DNA of 64,000 nucleotides from Pilimelia columellifera (GTDB taxonomy: Bacteria > Actinomycetota > Actinomycetes > Mycobacteriales > Micromonosporaceae): assembly GCF_039532605.1 (NCBI RefSeq), contig NZ_BAAARY010000004.1, positions 1-64,000 on the forward strand. The letters run 5' to 3'. The notes below the pieces were generated by a model. It saw only the letters and a program-made list of their open reading frames with translations. It was not told the DNA's origin and ran no database searches. Below, one piece after another: positions 1 to 10,070 of the stretch. Every line of letters begins with the position of its first letter. Positions within the stretch are counted from its first letter, which is position 1. Made by a program: the position numbers and the translations under genes.

Positions 1-274
1 GGAACCGCTGCGCCAGCCCACCGGCGATACCCCCGAGCTGCTGCCCGATCCCCCGGTTACCCAACGCCCCGCCCAGAGCGCCACCAACCTGCGGCAGGAC
101 CGCTCCGGCGATGTCCCCGAACAGGCCCTGCGGAGCGAACTGCTGTTGTTGCTGCTGCTGCGCGAGCTGCGCCTGGTATGCGGCGAGCTGCGCCTGGGCG
201 AGCAGCTGCTGAATCATGTTCGGGTCGATGGTCTGCTGGCTGGACTGCGTCGGCGTGGTTGTCATTGCGGTCAT
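1..274 (-). CDS. Gln/Gly-rich protein, partial (runs off left edge)
   Basis: Ninety-one codons are visible before the gene leaves the window. The ATG at 274 was chosen, with a second in-frame ATG at 265. The N-terminal half is rich in Gln and Ala, with seven consecutive Gln at residues 39-45. It is followed by a Gly/Ala/Leu-rich stretch from about residue 50 with repeated GG pairs (GGALGGALGN, GGIAGG), as in amphipathic or glycine-zipper segments. No signal peptide or catalytic motif is visible. I do not recognise the family. It is divergent from aconitase. Codon bias toward G/C at third positions supports coding. A real but uncharacterised protein is likely; the function is unknown. Confidence 0.6.
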   Translation of the reverse strand, partial: MTAMTTTPTQSSQQTIDPNMIQQLLAQAQLAAYQAQLAQQQQQQQFAPQGLFGDIAGAVLPQVGGALGGALGNRGIGQQLGGIAGGLAQRF

Positions 275-445
275 GAAGCAAAGCCCCTTTCAGCGCGGGC
301 GTTCGCGTCCCCCGATCGCGCGAACTGCCTTCGTGGCGACCGTAATGACCAGGTCAGGCCGGGCGCAGGGGTTTGGCCTTATACAACAGCTTGGATGGCG
401 TGTCGAACGACGCGCCGAACACGGTCGGTGATGTCACGGAAGGGC

Positions 446-474
446 TTGCCAATCTAACAAGACGGACGTACGGT
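446..474 (+). promoter_or_regulatory. Candidate acnA promoter with overlapping AcnR operator
   Basis: A -35-like TTGCCA (446-451) lies 17 bases before a -10-like TACGGT (469-474). The sequence CAAGACGGACGTACGG (458-473) overlaps the -10 box. It matches the AcnR operator consensus of Corynebacterium (CAGNACNNNCGTACTG, as I recall it) at 10 of 12 fixed positions. Transcription would start near 481, leaving a leader of about 140 bases before the aconitase GTG. An acnR gene at 4355 makes repression here plausible. The match was made by eye and has not been tested. Confidence 0.5.
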
Positions 475-490
475 TTTAAAGACGGCTCAG

Positions 491-518
491 CTTCGGGTTA
501 GCTAGCCCTAACCCGAAG
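491..518 (+). other. Inverted repeat in the acnA leader
   Basis: CTTCGGGTTAG (491-501) and CTAACCCGAAG (508-518) are perfect 11-base arms around a 6-base loop. The hairpin would sit about 10 bases from the predicted acnA transcript start. There is no T-tract, so it could be a 5' stabilising stem, an attenuator or a protein-binding site rather than a terminator. The rest of the 345-base divergent space (275-619) shows no gene that I can support. Confidence 0.5.
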
Positions 519-619
519 GTTGATCCGTGGACTGCGACAGACTGCACCTGATGACCATCATTGAGACCTCCGCCTGCCGCCTCCGGTCGGGCGAGCCAGA
601 CAGCGTGAAGGAGTAGGAC

Positions 620-3420
<2,801 letters not shown>

Positions 3421-3424
<4 letters not shown>

Positions 3425-3460
3425 GCTGGGGCTGACCGCCCTGAGCTGGGGCTGACCACC
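3421..3460. repeat. 20-base tandem duplication after acnA stop
   Basis: The block CTGAGCTGGGGCTGACCGCC at 3421-3440 is repeated at 3441-3460 with a single G/A difference. The first copy includes the aconitase stop codon. It lies directly before the terminator stem and looks like a recent slippage or duplication event. Confidence 0.85.
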
Positions 3461-3502
3461 GCCGTGGGGCGGGTCACGTTCGCCGTGACCCGCCCCACGG
3501 CG
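3460..3502. terminator. Bidirectional hairpin terminator between acnA and the HAD-like gene
   Basis: The two arms (3460-3478 and 3484-3502) are perfectly complementary over 19 bases around a 5-base loop, TTCGC. It sits between two convergent genes. There is no clear T-tract, which is usual for actinomycete terminators. Confidence 0.85.
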
Positions 3503-3540
3503 TCAAGGTTCACGCGCTGACGCGACGGCCGTCGCGGTTG

Positions 3541-4212
3541 TCACCAGGATGACCGCGTGACGACGTCGTCGACGCCGAGCACCACTCCGATGGCGCTCAC
3601 CACGTTCGCGGCGGTGCGGGTGGGCTCGTACCGCGGCTCGATCCAGTTGCGACCGCGGTGGATCCACACGCTGCGCAGCCCCAGGGAGCAGGCGCCGCTG
3701 ATGTCGGCCTCCGGGCTGTCGCCGATGATCCAGGCGCCCTCCAGCCTCATGCCGACCCGCCGGGCCAAAGTCTGGAAGATCCGGGGGTTGGGTTTGCTGA
3801 CCCCGACCTCCTCGGAGATCAGCCAGTCCGCGACGTAGCGGTCCAGGCCGGTGCGTCGGATCCGGTCCTCCTGTTCGTGGGCCGAGCCGTTGGTGGCGAT
3901 GACCGGCGTCCAACCTGCGTCGCGGGCGATCCGCAGCGCCCCGGCCGTCAGCGGGGACAGCCTGGTGCGGGCGAGCGGCCCCTCGTGCAGCTCCTCGGCG
4001 AGGCCGTACGGGGATCGGGTCAGCCGGTACCGGTCGATGATCGCGTCGGCGACGTCCCAGCGGGACGTGAGCCCGTCCGCGTCGACGCCCATCAGCCAGT
4101 CAAGGTCGGCGGCGGGGGCGCCGAGGTCGGCGAGAAAGCGCTGAGCCCAGGCACGGAACGGCCCCGTCCGGTCAATGACGGTGTTGTCCAGCGCCAGGAT
4201 AAGAAGGGGCAC
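3541..4212 (-). CDS. HAD-superfamily protein with altered motif I
   Basis: A 223-residue protein of the haloacid dehalogenase superfamily. Motif III/IV elements are present: SKPNPRIF with the conserved Lys, and IIGDSPEADI with the Mg-binding acidic residues. Motif I reads ILALDNT instead of the usual xFDLDxT, so Ala7 replaces the nucleophilic Asp while the second Asp (Asp9) remains. The GCG codon is clear in the DNA. The cap-region helices look like those of the phosphoglycolate phosphatase/YjjG subgroup. Without the nucleophile, ordinary phosphatase activity is doubtful; it may bind a ligand or use another mechanism. GTG start at 4212. It converges on acnA. Confidence 0.85.
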   Translation of the reverse strand: MPLLILALDNTVIDRTGPFRAWAQRFLADLGAPAADLDWLMGVDADGLTSRWDVADAIIDRYRLTRSPYGLAEELHEGPLARTRLSPLTAGALRIARDAGWTPVIATNGSAHEQEDRIRRTGLDRYVADWLISEEVGVSKPNPRIFQTLARRVGMRLEGAWIIGDSPEADISGACSLGLRSVWIHRGRNWIEPRYEPTRTAANVVSAIGVVLGVDDVVTRSSW

Positions 4213-4318
4213 ATAAGCACCCTACGTGGCCGCCCAAACCGGGCGGAAGCACTCCCGATGGGGTCTGACCGGTCAGCTGCTACGAGATCATCCAACCGGC
4301 AGTAACCGTAGGCGGCGA

Positions 4319-4348
4319 TTGCACGCACCCCGGGACAACTGACACGAT
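4319..4348 (+). promoter_or_regulatory. Possible promoter for a leaderless acnR transcript
   Basis: TTGCAC (4319-4324), an 18-base spacer and CACGAT (4343-4348) place the expected start point at about 4355, which is the GTG of acnR. No ribosome-binding site precedes that GTG, consistent with a leaderless message. Confidence 0.4.
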
Positions 4349-4354
4349 CATGCC

Positions 4355-4942
4355 GTGCCGAAGATTAGCCCCGACCAGCTCGATGCCCGCCGCCGCGAGA
4401 TCCTCGACGCGGCACGCGTCTGCTTCGCCCGGCACGGCTACGAGGGCGCCACCGTCCGCCGGCTCGAAGGCGAGACCGGGCTCTCCCGCGGCGCGATCTT
4501 CCACCACTTCCGGGACAAGGAGTCGCTGTTCCTTGCCGTCGCCGAGGACGACGCCGCGGAGATGGCCGTCACCGTCGCCCGCAACGGGCTGGTCCAGGTC
4601 ATGCGCGACCTGCTCGCCCGCGCCGCCGACCCGGCCGCCCCGGACACCGCGGGCTGGCTCGGCACCCAGTTGGAGGTGTCCCGCCGGCTACGCACCGACC
4701 CCGACTTCGCCGCCGCGTGGGCCCAGCGGGCCGAAGCGGTCGGCACGGCCACCCGCGAACGCCTGTCCCGGCAACGCGACGCCGCGGTGCTGCGCGAGGA
4801 CGTGCCGCTGGGGGTGCTCGCCCAGTTCCTGGAGCTGGCCTACGACGGTCTGGTGCTGCACCTGGCGATGGGCCGCCCCGCCGACGCCCTCGACGAGGTG
4901 CTCGACCTCGTCGAGGAGGCGGTACGGCGGCCAGCCGGCTAA
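4355..4942 (+). CDS. acnR: TetR-family repressor of aconitase (AcnR)
   Basis: 195 residues. The N-terminal TetR helix-turn-helix spans about residues 12-60, with REILDAARVCFARHGYEG followed by RGAIFHHFRDKESLF. The C-terminal ligand-binding domain resembles Corynebacterium AcnR in phrases such as NGLVQVMRDLL, LRTDPDF and LSRQRD. AcnR represses aconitase and is thought to respond to citrate and iron. Placement near acnA, with a candidate operator at 458-473, supports the assignment. The last four bases overlap the end of the convergent ABC transporter gene. Moderately high confidence in AcnR over a generic TetR regulator. Confidence 0.82.
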   Translation: MPKISPDQLDARRREILDAARVCFARHGYEGATVRRLEGETGLSRGAIFHHFRDKESLFLAVAEDDAAEMAVTVARNGLVQVMRDLLARAADPAAPDTAGWLGTQLEVSRRLRTDPDFAAAWAQRAEAVGTATRERLSRQRDAAVLREDVPLGVLAQFLELAYDGLVLHLAMGRPADALDEVLDLVEEAVRRPAG

Positions 4943-6858
4943 CCGGCGTCGGCGACCAGCGGGGCGTCGAGGGCGAACTGGGTGCGGTACAGCTCGGCGT
5001 AGAGACCGCCCGCGGCGAGCAGGTCGGGGTGGGTTCCGGACTCGACGATCCGCCCGGCGTCCAGGACGACGATCTGGTCGGCCTCGCGGACCGTGCTGAG
5101 CCGGTGGGCGATGACCAGCGCGGTGCGCCCGGTCAGCGCGGCCGACAGCGCCCGTTGCACCGCCGCCTCGGACTCGGAGTCCAGGTGCGCGGTGGCCTCG
5201 TCGAGGACGACGATCGACGGGGCCTTGAGCAGCAACCGGGCGATGGCGATGCGCTGCTTCTCGCCGCCGGAGAAGCGGTAGCCGCGCTCCCCCACGACGG
5301 TGTCGAGCTGTTCGGGCAGGGCCCGCACCAGCGGGCCGACCTGCGCGGCGTCGAGAGCGGCCCACAGCTCGTCGTCGGTGGCCTCCGGCCGGGCGTAGCG
5401 CAGGTTGTCGCCGATGCTCTCGTGGAACAGGTGCGCGTCCTGGGTGACGACGCCGATGGCGCCGCGCAGCGAGGCGACGGCGGCGTCGCGCACGTCGACG
5501 CCGCCGACGAGCACCGCGCCGTCGGTGACGTCGTATACCCGGTTGAGCAGCATCGACAGCGTCGACTTGCCGGCCCCGGACGGGCCGACGAGCGCCACCA
5601 TCTGACCTGGGTCGACAGCGAACGACACCCCGCGCAGCACCGGCTCAGCGGTGGTCTGGTCGAGGGCTGCGACGCCTTCCAACGAGGCCAGCGACACCTC
5701 GGCCGCGCTAGGGTAGCGGAAAGTCACGTCGCGGAACGCGAGACCGATGGGGCCTGCGGGCACCGGCGTCGGGTCGGGGCGTTCGGCGATCGCGGGTTTG
5801 AGGTCGACGACCTCGAAGACCCGGTCGAATGAGACCAGCGCGCTCATGACGTCGATGCGCACGTTGGACAGTGCGGTCAGCGGACCGTACAGCCGGGTGA
5901 GCAGGAGCGCGAGGGTGACCACGGTGCCTGCGGAGACCTGGCCGTTGACTGCCAGCCAACCGCCGAGGCCGTAGGTGAGGGCTTGGGCGAGCGCGGCCAC
6001 GAGCACCATGGCGACGAAGAACGTCCGGGCGTACATCGCCTGCCGGATGCCGATGTCGCGGACCCGGGCGGCGCGGTCGGCGAACCGCTGGGCTTCGTCG
6101 TCGGGCCGCCCGAAGAGCTTGACCAGCAGCGCGCCGGCGACGCCGAATCGTTCGGTCATGGTGGCGTTCATGGTGGCGTCGAGCTGGTAGGACTCGCGGG
6201 TGATGTCGGCGAGTTTCCTGCCGACCCGGCGGGCCGGCAGGATGAACGCCGGCAACAGGATCAGCGACAGCGTGGTGATCTGCCAGGACAGGGTGAACAT
6301 GACGGCGGCGGTGAGCACGAGTTGGATGACGTTGCTGACGACGCCGGACAGCGTCGAGGTGAACGCCCGCTGGGCGCCGAGGACGTCGTTGTTGAGCCGA
6401 CTGACCAGGGCGCCGGTCTGGGTGCGGGTGAAGAACTGTAGCGGCATCCGCTGGACGTGGTCGTAGACCTGCGTCCGCAGGTCGAGGATGATGCCTTCGC
6501 CGATGCGGGCCGAGTACCAGCGCTGGGCCAGTGACAGCAGCGCGTCGACGACGGCGAGCCCGGCGATGACGACGGCGATCCTGATGACGGCCGTGCCGGC
6601 GTCCGGTCCGCCCCGGGTGATGGTGTTGACCACGTCGCCGGCCAGGATCGGGGTGGCCACCCCGATGACCGCCGCGAACACGACGGTGACGAGGAAGACG
6701 ACGATGTCGGCGCGGTAGGGGCGGGCGAAGGCGATGATGCGGCGGGCCGCGCCACGGGAGAGCTGGTGGTCGCCGAGCTCCTGGCCGCGGCCTATCGACC
6801 GGATCATGCTCCAGCCGGACCCGCCCATTGAGCTGTTCAAACGCGTCTCCCTTGGCAT
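4939..6858 (-). CDS. ABC exporter, fused membrane and ATPase domains
   Basis: A 639-residue half-transporter of the multidrug/lipid exporter type. An N-terminal six-helix membrane domain spans about residues 45-345. The ATPase domain (about 370-625) has Walker A GPSGAGKST, signature FSGGEKQRIAIARLLL, Walker B VVLDEATAHLD and switch AHRLSTV. It would work as a homodimer, or with a partner not present here. ATG start at 6858. The gene end overlaps acnR by four bases on the opposite strand, so the two transcripts collide. The substrate cannot be told from sequence. Confidence 0.9.
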   Translation of the reverse strand: MPRETRLNSSMGGSGWSMIRSIGRGQELGDHQLSRGAARRIIAFARPYRADIVVFLVTVVFAAVIGVATPILAGDVVNTITRGGPDAGTAVIRIAVVIAGLAVVDALLSLAQRWYSARIGEGIILDLRTQVYDHVQRMPLQFFTRTQTGALVSRLNNDVLGAQRAFTSTLSGVVSNVIQLVLTAAVMFTLSWQITTLSLILLPAFILPARRVGRKLADITRESYQLDATMNATMTERFGVAGALLVKLFGRPDDEAQRFADRAARVRDIGIRQAMYARTFFVAMVLVAALAQALTYGLGGWLAVNGQVSAGTVVTLALLLTRLYGPLTALSNVRIDVMSALVSFDRVFEVVDLKPAIAERPDPTPVPAGPIGLAFRDVTFRYPSAAEVSLASLEGVAALDQTTAEPVLRGVSFAVDPGQMVALVGPSGAGKSTLSMLLNRVYDVTDGAVLVGGVDVRDAAVASLRGAIGVVTQDAHLFHESIGDNLRYARPEATDDELWAALDAAQVGPLVRALPEQLDTVVGERGYRFSGGEKQRIAIARLLLKAPSIVVLDEATAHLDSESEAAVQRALSAALTGRTALVIAHRLSTVREADQIVVLDAGRIVESGTHPDLLAAGGLYAELYRTQFALDAPLVADAG

Positions 6859-6940
6859 CGGGTATCGGCAGCTGAAACGCCGGCGCCGGGGCTCATTGTT
6901 CCCGCTGGCGCGCTGTGACGGATGCCATCGCCGGGGTCCG

Positions 6941-6970
6941 GTGACAACCAGATACCCCCAGGGGTATGGT
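6941..6970 (+). promoter_or_regulatory. Promoter and CsoR/CstR-type operator of the sulfur operon
   Basis: GTGACA (6941-6946) and TATGGT (6965-6970) are separated by 18 bases and would start transcription at about 6977-6978. ATACCCCCAGGGGTAT (6952-6967) is palindromic except for its two central bases. It fits the ATACCCC...GGGGTAT operators of CstR/CsoR repressors and covers the spacer plus half of the -10 box, an ideal position for blocking RNA polymerase. The predicted start coincides with the repressor's ATG, implying a leaderless message and autoregulation. Confidence 0.78.
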
Positions 6971-6977
6971 TCTCCCC

Positions 6978-7247
6978 ATGGAGATGAACAAGGAGCTGGC
7001 CGGCGACGCCCTGGCCCGGCTCAAGCGCGCCCAGGGCCAGCTCAACGGCGTCATCAACATGATCGAGGTGGGCGGCGACTGCGAGATGGTGCTCACCCAG
7101 CTCGCCGCCGTCTCCAAAGCCCTCGACCGGGCCGGCTTCAAGCTCGTCGCCTCCGGCCTGCGCCGGTGCGACGAAGCCCGACGGCGTGGCGACGAGCCGC
7201 CGATGACCGAAGCCGAGCTGGAACGACTCTTCCTCGCCCTTGCCTGA
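6978..7247 (+). CDS. cstR: Persulfide-sensing CstR-like repressor (CsoR/DUF156 family)
   Basis: 89 residues, all-helical DUF156 family. Two conserved cysteines are present: Cys35 (GGDCEM) and Cys64 (LRRCDEA). The copper-ligand His that precedes the second Cys by four residues in CsoR is Gly60 here, so copper sensing is unlikely. The pattern matches CstR, which forms disulfide or polysulfide crosslinks. An earlier in-frame ATG at 6966 lies inside the operator and -10 box, so 6978 is preferred. Downstream genes all handle sulfane sulfur, which fits CstR rather than CsoR or RcnR. Confidence 0.85.
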   Translation: MEMNKELAGDALARLKRAQGQLNGVINMIEVGGDCEMVLTQLAAVSKALDRAGFKLVASGLRRCDEARRRGDEPPMTEAELERLFLALA

Positions 7248-7328
7248 CCGTCCAGGGCATAGCCTTGCTTCGATATTTCCGAGAATCCCAACAGGACCCT
7301 ACCGTCGTCGACGCACAAGGAGTTTCCG

Positions 7329-8666
7329 GTGGACATCACCACGTTCCGCACGCCTGGTCTGGGCGACACCACCTACCTGCTGACCCACAACGGTCGCGGG
7401 GTGCTCGTCGATCCCCAGCGCGACTTCGCCCGCTTCCTCGAAGCCGCCGCCGAGAAGAACGTCGAGCTGCGCTTCGTCCTGGAGACCCACCTGCACAACG
7501 ACTACGTCTCCGGCGGCCCCGAGGCCGCCCGGCGCACCGGCGCCGAACTGGTCATGCCGGCCGCCGCCGCCCCCGCCTACCGGCACACCCCGGCCTTCCA
7601 CCTGGAAGACATCGGAGCCGAGGACGGGCTCAGCGTCCGACCCATCCACACCCCCGGCCACACCCCCGAGCACACCAGCTACCTCGTGCTCATCGACGGC
7701 GAGCCGGTGGCCGTGTTCTCCGGCGGCAGCCTGCTGGTCGCTTCCGCTGGCCGTCCCGATCTGCTCGGCCCCGCCCGCGCCGACACCCTCGCCCGGCTCC
7801 AGCACCGCTCGCTGCACCGGCTCGCCGGCCTCCCCCGCGACGTCCTGCTGCTACCCACCCACGGCGAGGGCTCGTTCTGCACCACCAGCGGCGTCGGCCG
7901 GTTCACCTCCACCATCGGCGACGAGGTCGACGGGAACCCGCTGCTCGCCCTGCCCACCGAGGACGCCTTCGCAGCCCAGCTCATGGCGACGCCGCTGCCG
8001 ATCCCGGCGTTCTACCCGCACATGGGCCCCACGAACATCGCCGGCGTCCCGCCGATGCCCGCTACCAGCGTCCCGGCCCTCACCCTCGCCGACCTGGCCA
8101 CCCTGCCGGACGACGCGCGGATCGTCGACATCCGGCCACGGCACGCGGTCGCCAAGGGCCGGCTTCCCGGTTCCACCGCGATCGAGCTGGGCACCGACTT
8201 CGGCTCGTGGACCGGCTGGCTGCTGCCCTACGGCGCGCCCCTGGTCCTGGTCGCCGAGCCGGGGCAGGACGTCGCCGAGGCCATCACGCAGCTCGCCCAG
8301 ATCGGCCTCGACGCCGTCCTCGGCGTCGTCACGGACCTGGACGCGGCCGCTACCGCGACCTTCGAGGTCGTCGAGCTGGACATGTTCGTCAAACTCGTCC
8401 AGCAGCCCGACGCCCAGATCCTGGACGTGCGGATGCCGTCCGAGCACCGGGAGATCGCGCTCCCGGGCGCCGTCTGGCGGTTCCTGCCCGAGCTGTTCAG
8501 CGAGGGCGTCCCGACGGGGCTGGACTCGTCCCGGCCGGTCCTGGTCGCGTGCGGCTCCGGCCGTCGGGCAACGATCGCCGCGTCGCTGCTGACTGACGCC
8601 GGCTACCGCCCGGTCGTCCTCAGCGGCGCCGGCGTCGCCGAGCTGGCGCAGCAGCTCGCCCGCTGA
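7329..8666 (+). CDS. MBL-fold persulfide dioxygenase-like protein with two rhodanese domains (CstB-like)
   Basis: 445 residues; GTG start after AAGGAG. The MBL domain (about 1-240) has THLHNDYVSG (His54, His56, Asp58), HTPGHTPEH (His107, His111) and PTHGEG (His178). Rhodanese domain 1 (about 255-345) has no cysteine at the active loop. Rhodanese domain 2 (about 355-445) keeps ACGSGRRA with Cys408. This architecture matches CstB, which oxidises persulfides and produces thiosulfate. Anomaly: the strand that normally reads TGDxLF with a metal-binding Asp reads SGGSLL here, so Gly133 replaces it. I believe similar variants occur in actinobacteria, but the catalytic consequence is uncertain. It lies in the CstR operon. 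Confidence 0.88.
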   Translation: MDITTFRTPGLGDTTYLLTHNGRGVLVDPQRDFARFLEAAAEKNVELRFVLETHLHNDYVSGGPEAARRTGAELVMPAAAAPAYRHTPAFHLEDIGAEDGLSVRPIHTPGHTPEHTSYLVLIDGEPVAVFSGGSLLVASAGRPDLLGPARADTLARLQHRSLHRLAGLPRDVLLLPTHGEGSFCTTSGVGRFTSTIGDEVDGNPLLALPTEDAFAAQLMATPLPIPAFYPHMGPTNIAGVPPMPATSVPALTLADLATLPDDARIVDIRPRHAVAKGRLPGSTAIELGTDFGSWTGWLLPYGAPLVLVAEPGQDVAEAITQLAQIGLDAVLGVVTDLDAAATATFEVVELDMFVKLVQQPDAQILDVRMPSEHREIALPGAVWRFLPELFSEGVPTGLDSSRPVLVACGSGRRATIAASLLTDAGYRPVVLSGAGVAELAQQLAR

Positions 8667-8716
8667 CAGCCGCCCCACCGCCACGCCGCACGCGCGGCCG
8701 GAAAGGACTCCCAGCA

Positions 8717-9286
8717 GTGACCATCATCGACGCGACCACCACCCGTGCCCTGATAGCGACCAACGCCGACACCCTTGTCGTCGACGTCCGCACCCCGGGC
8801 GAGTTCGACAGCAGCCACATCCCCGGCGCCATCAACCTGCCGCTGCCACAGGTCGACGAACACCTGGAACGGATCGTTCGGGACGCCGGCGCCCGGATGA
8901 TCCTGGTCTGCCAGGGCGGGTCGCGGGCCCAGCGGCGCCAGCGGACCCTCGCCGACGGCGGCCTGGCAGACACCCTGGTGCTCGACGGCGGCATGAACGC
9001 CTGGACGGCCACTGGCGGGCCGGTCACCCCCGGGACGCCCCGGTGGGGGCTGGAGCGTCAGGTCCGGCTCGTTGCCGGCGCGATCGTGGCGCTGGCGGTC
9101 CTCGTCAGCGTCGTCTGGGCGCCTGCGCGGTACCTGGCCGGCGCCGTCGGCGCGGGGCTCGTGTTCGCGGCCGTCAGTGACACCTGCGCCATGGGCCACC
9201 TGCTCGCCAGACTCCCCTACAACCGACCGCGCCAGGCCGTGGACATCGACGCCGCGCTCGTTCGGCTGACCGGGGCGCGGGCGTGA
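8717..9286 (+). CDS. Rhodanese with C-terminal membrane DUF2892 domain
   Basis: 189 residues. A rhodanese domain (about 1-110) carries the active-site loop CQGGSRAQ with Cys65. Two hydrophobic segments then form a DUF2892-like membrane domain with the typical SDTCAMGHLLARLPYN signature, as in E. coli YgaP. It probably transfers sulfane sulfur at the cytoplasmic face of the membrane. A good AAAGGAC site precedes the GTG start. It overlaps the next gene by four bases (GTGA), so it is translationally coupled to the exporter. Confidence 0.9.
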   Translation: MTIIDATTTRALIATNADTLVVDVRTPGEFDSSHIPGAINLPLPQVDEHLERIVRDAGARMILVCQGGSRAQRRQRTLADGGLADTLVLDGGMNAWTATGGPVTPGTPRWGLERQVRLVAGAIVALAVLVSVVWAPARYLAGAVGAGLVFAAVSDTCAMGHLLARLPYNRPRQAVDIDAALVRLTGARA

Positions 9287-10041
9287 GCCTCGGGCTCGTC
9301 CTCGCCCTGGCCGCCGCCGGGGTGATCGGACTGGTCCTGGGCGGCCTGGGCGGGGGCGGGTCCATTCTCACGGTGCCGATCCTGGTCTATCTGGCCGGTG
9401 TCGACGCCAAGCCGGCGATCGCGATGTCGCTCATCGTCGTGGGCGTGACGGCCGCCGTGGCCCTCATTCCACATGCCCGCGCCGGCCGGGTGGCCTGGCG
9501 GGTCGGAGCGCTGTTCGGCAGCGCGGGCATGGTCGGCGCCTACCTGGGCGGTCGGGTCGCCGCGTTCATCCCGGCGAACGTGCTGCTAGTGGCCTTTGGG
9601 ATCATGACTATCGCCACCGCATGGGCGATGCTGCGCTCCCGTTCCACCCCGAGCGCCGAGGACGGACCCGCCAAGCGGCGGCCGGTCATCAAGATCCTGT
9701 TGGAGGGTGTCGCCGTCGGTCTGGTCACCGGCCTCGTCGGCGCCGGCGGCGGCTTCCTCGTCGTGCCGGCGCTGGTCCTGCTCGGAGGGTTGTCGATGCC
9801 GACGGCGATCGGCACCAGCCTGCTGGTGATCGCGATGAAGTCCGGGGCGGCCTTCGCCGGATACCTGTCGACGACCACAGTCGACTGGCCACTGACGGCC
9901 GCCATCACCGCGCTGGCGGTGCTCGGCAGTTTCGCCGGCGCGAAACTCGCCGGCAGGATCGACCCGAAACGACTCCGGCAGGCGTTCGCCTGGTTCGTCG
10001 TCGTCATCGGCGTGGGAATGATCCTCGGCCAGCTGCTCTGA
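9283..10041 (+). CDS. TauE/SafE-family sulfite or sulfur-anion exporter
   Basis: 252 residues with about eight hydrophobic segments and the family's Gly-rich repeats: LGGLGGGGSILTVPIL near the N terminus and GLVGAGGGFLVVPALVLL in the second half. TauE/SafE proteins export sulfite or sulfoacetate. As the last gene of the CstR operon it most likely removes sulfite or thiosulfate produced by the upstream enzymes. GTG start overlaps the preceding stop by four bases. It converges on the enoyl-CoA hydratase gene across a hairpin. Confidence 0.88.
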   Translation: MSLGLVLALAAAGVIGLVLGGLGGGGSILTVPILVYLAGVDAKPAIAMSLIVVGVTAAVALIPHARAGRVAWRVGALFGSAGMVGAYLGGRVAAFIPANVLLVAFGIMTIATAWAMLRSRSTPSAEDGPAKRRPVIKILLEGVAVGLVTGLVGAGGGFLVVPALVLLGGLSMPTAIGTSLLVIAMKSGAAFAGYLSTTTVDWPLTAAITALAVLGSFAGAKLAGRIDPKRLRQAFAWFVVVIGVGMILGQLL

Positions 10042-10043
10042 GC

Positions 10044-10070
10044 CGCCGGCCTCAGTCGCCGAGGCCGGCG
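10044..10070. terminator. Hairpin between convergent genes
   Basis: CGCCGGCCT (10044-10052) pairs with AGGCCGGCG (10062-10070) around a 9-base loop. It includes the stop of the minus-strand gene and lies just past the exporter's stop, so it could serve both directions. Confidence 0.55.

Noticed and set aside
6966..6977. Earlier ATG for the CstR-like repressor
   Set aside because: It lies inside the operator and -10 box, so it would be upstream of the predicted transcript start.
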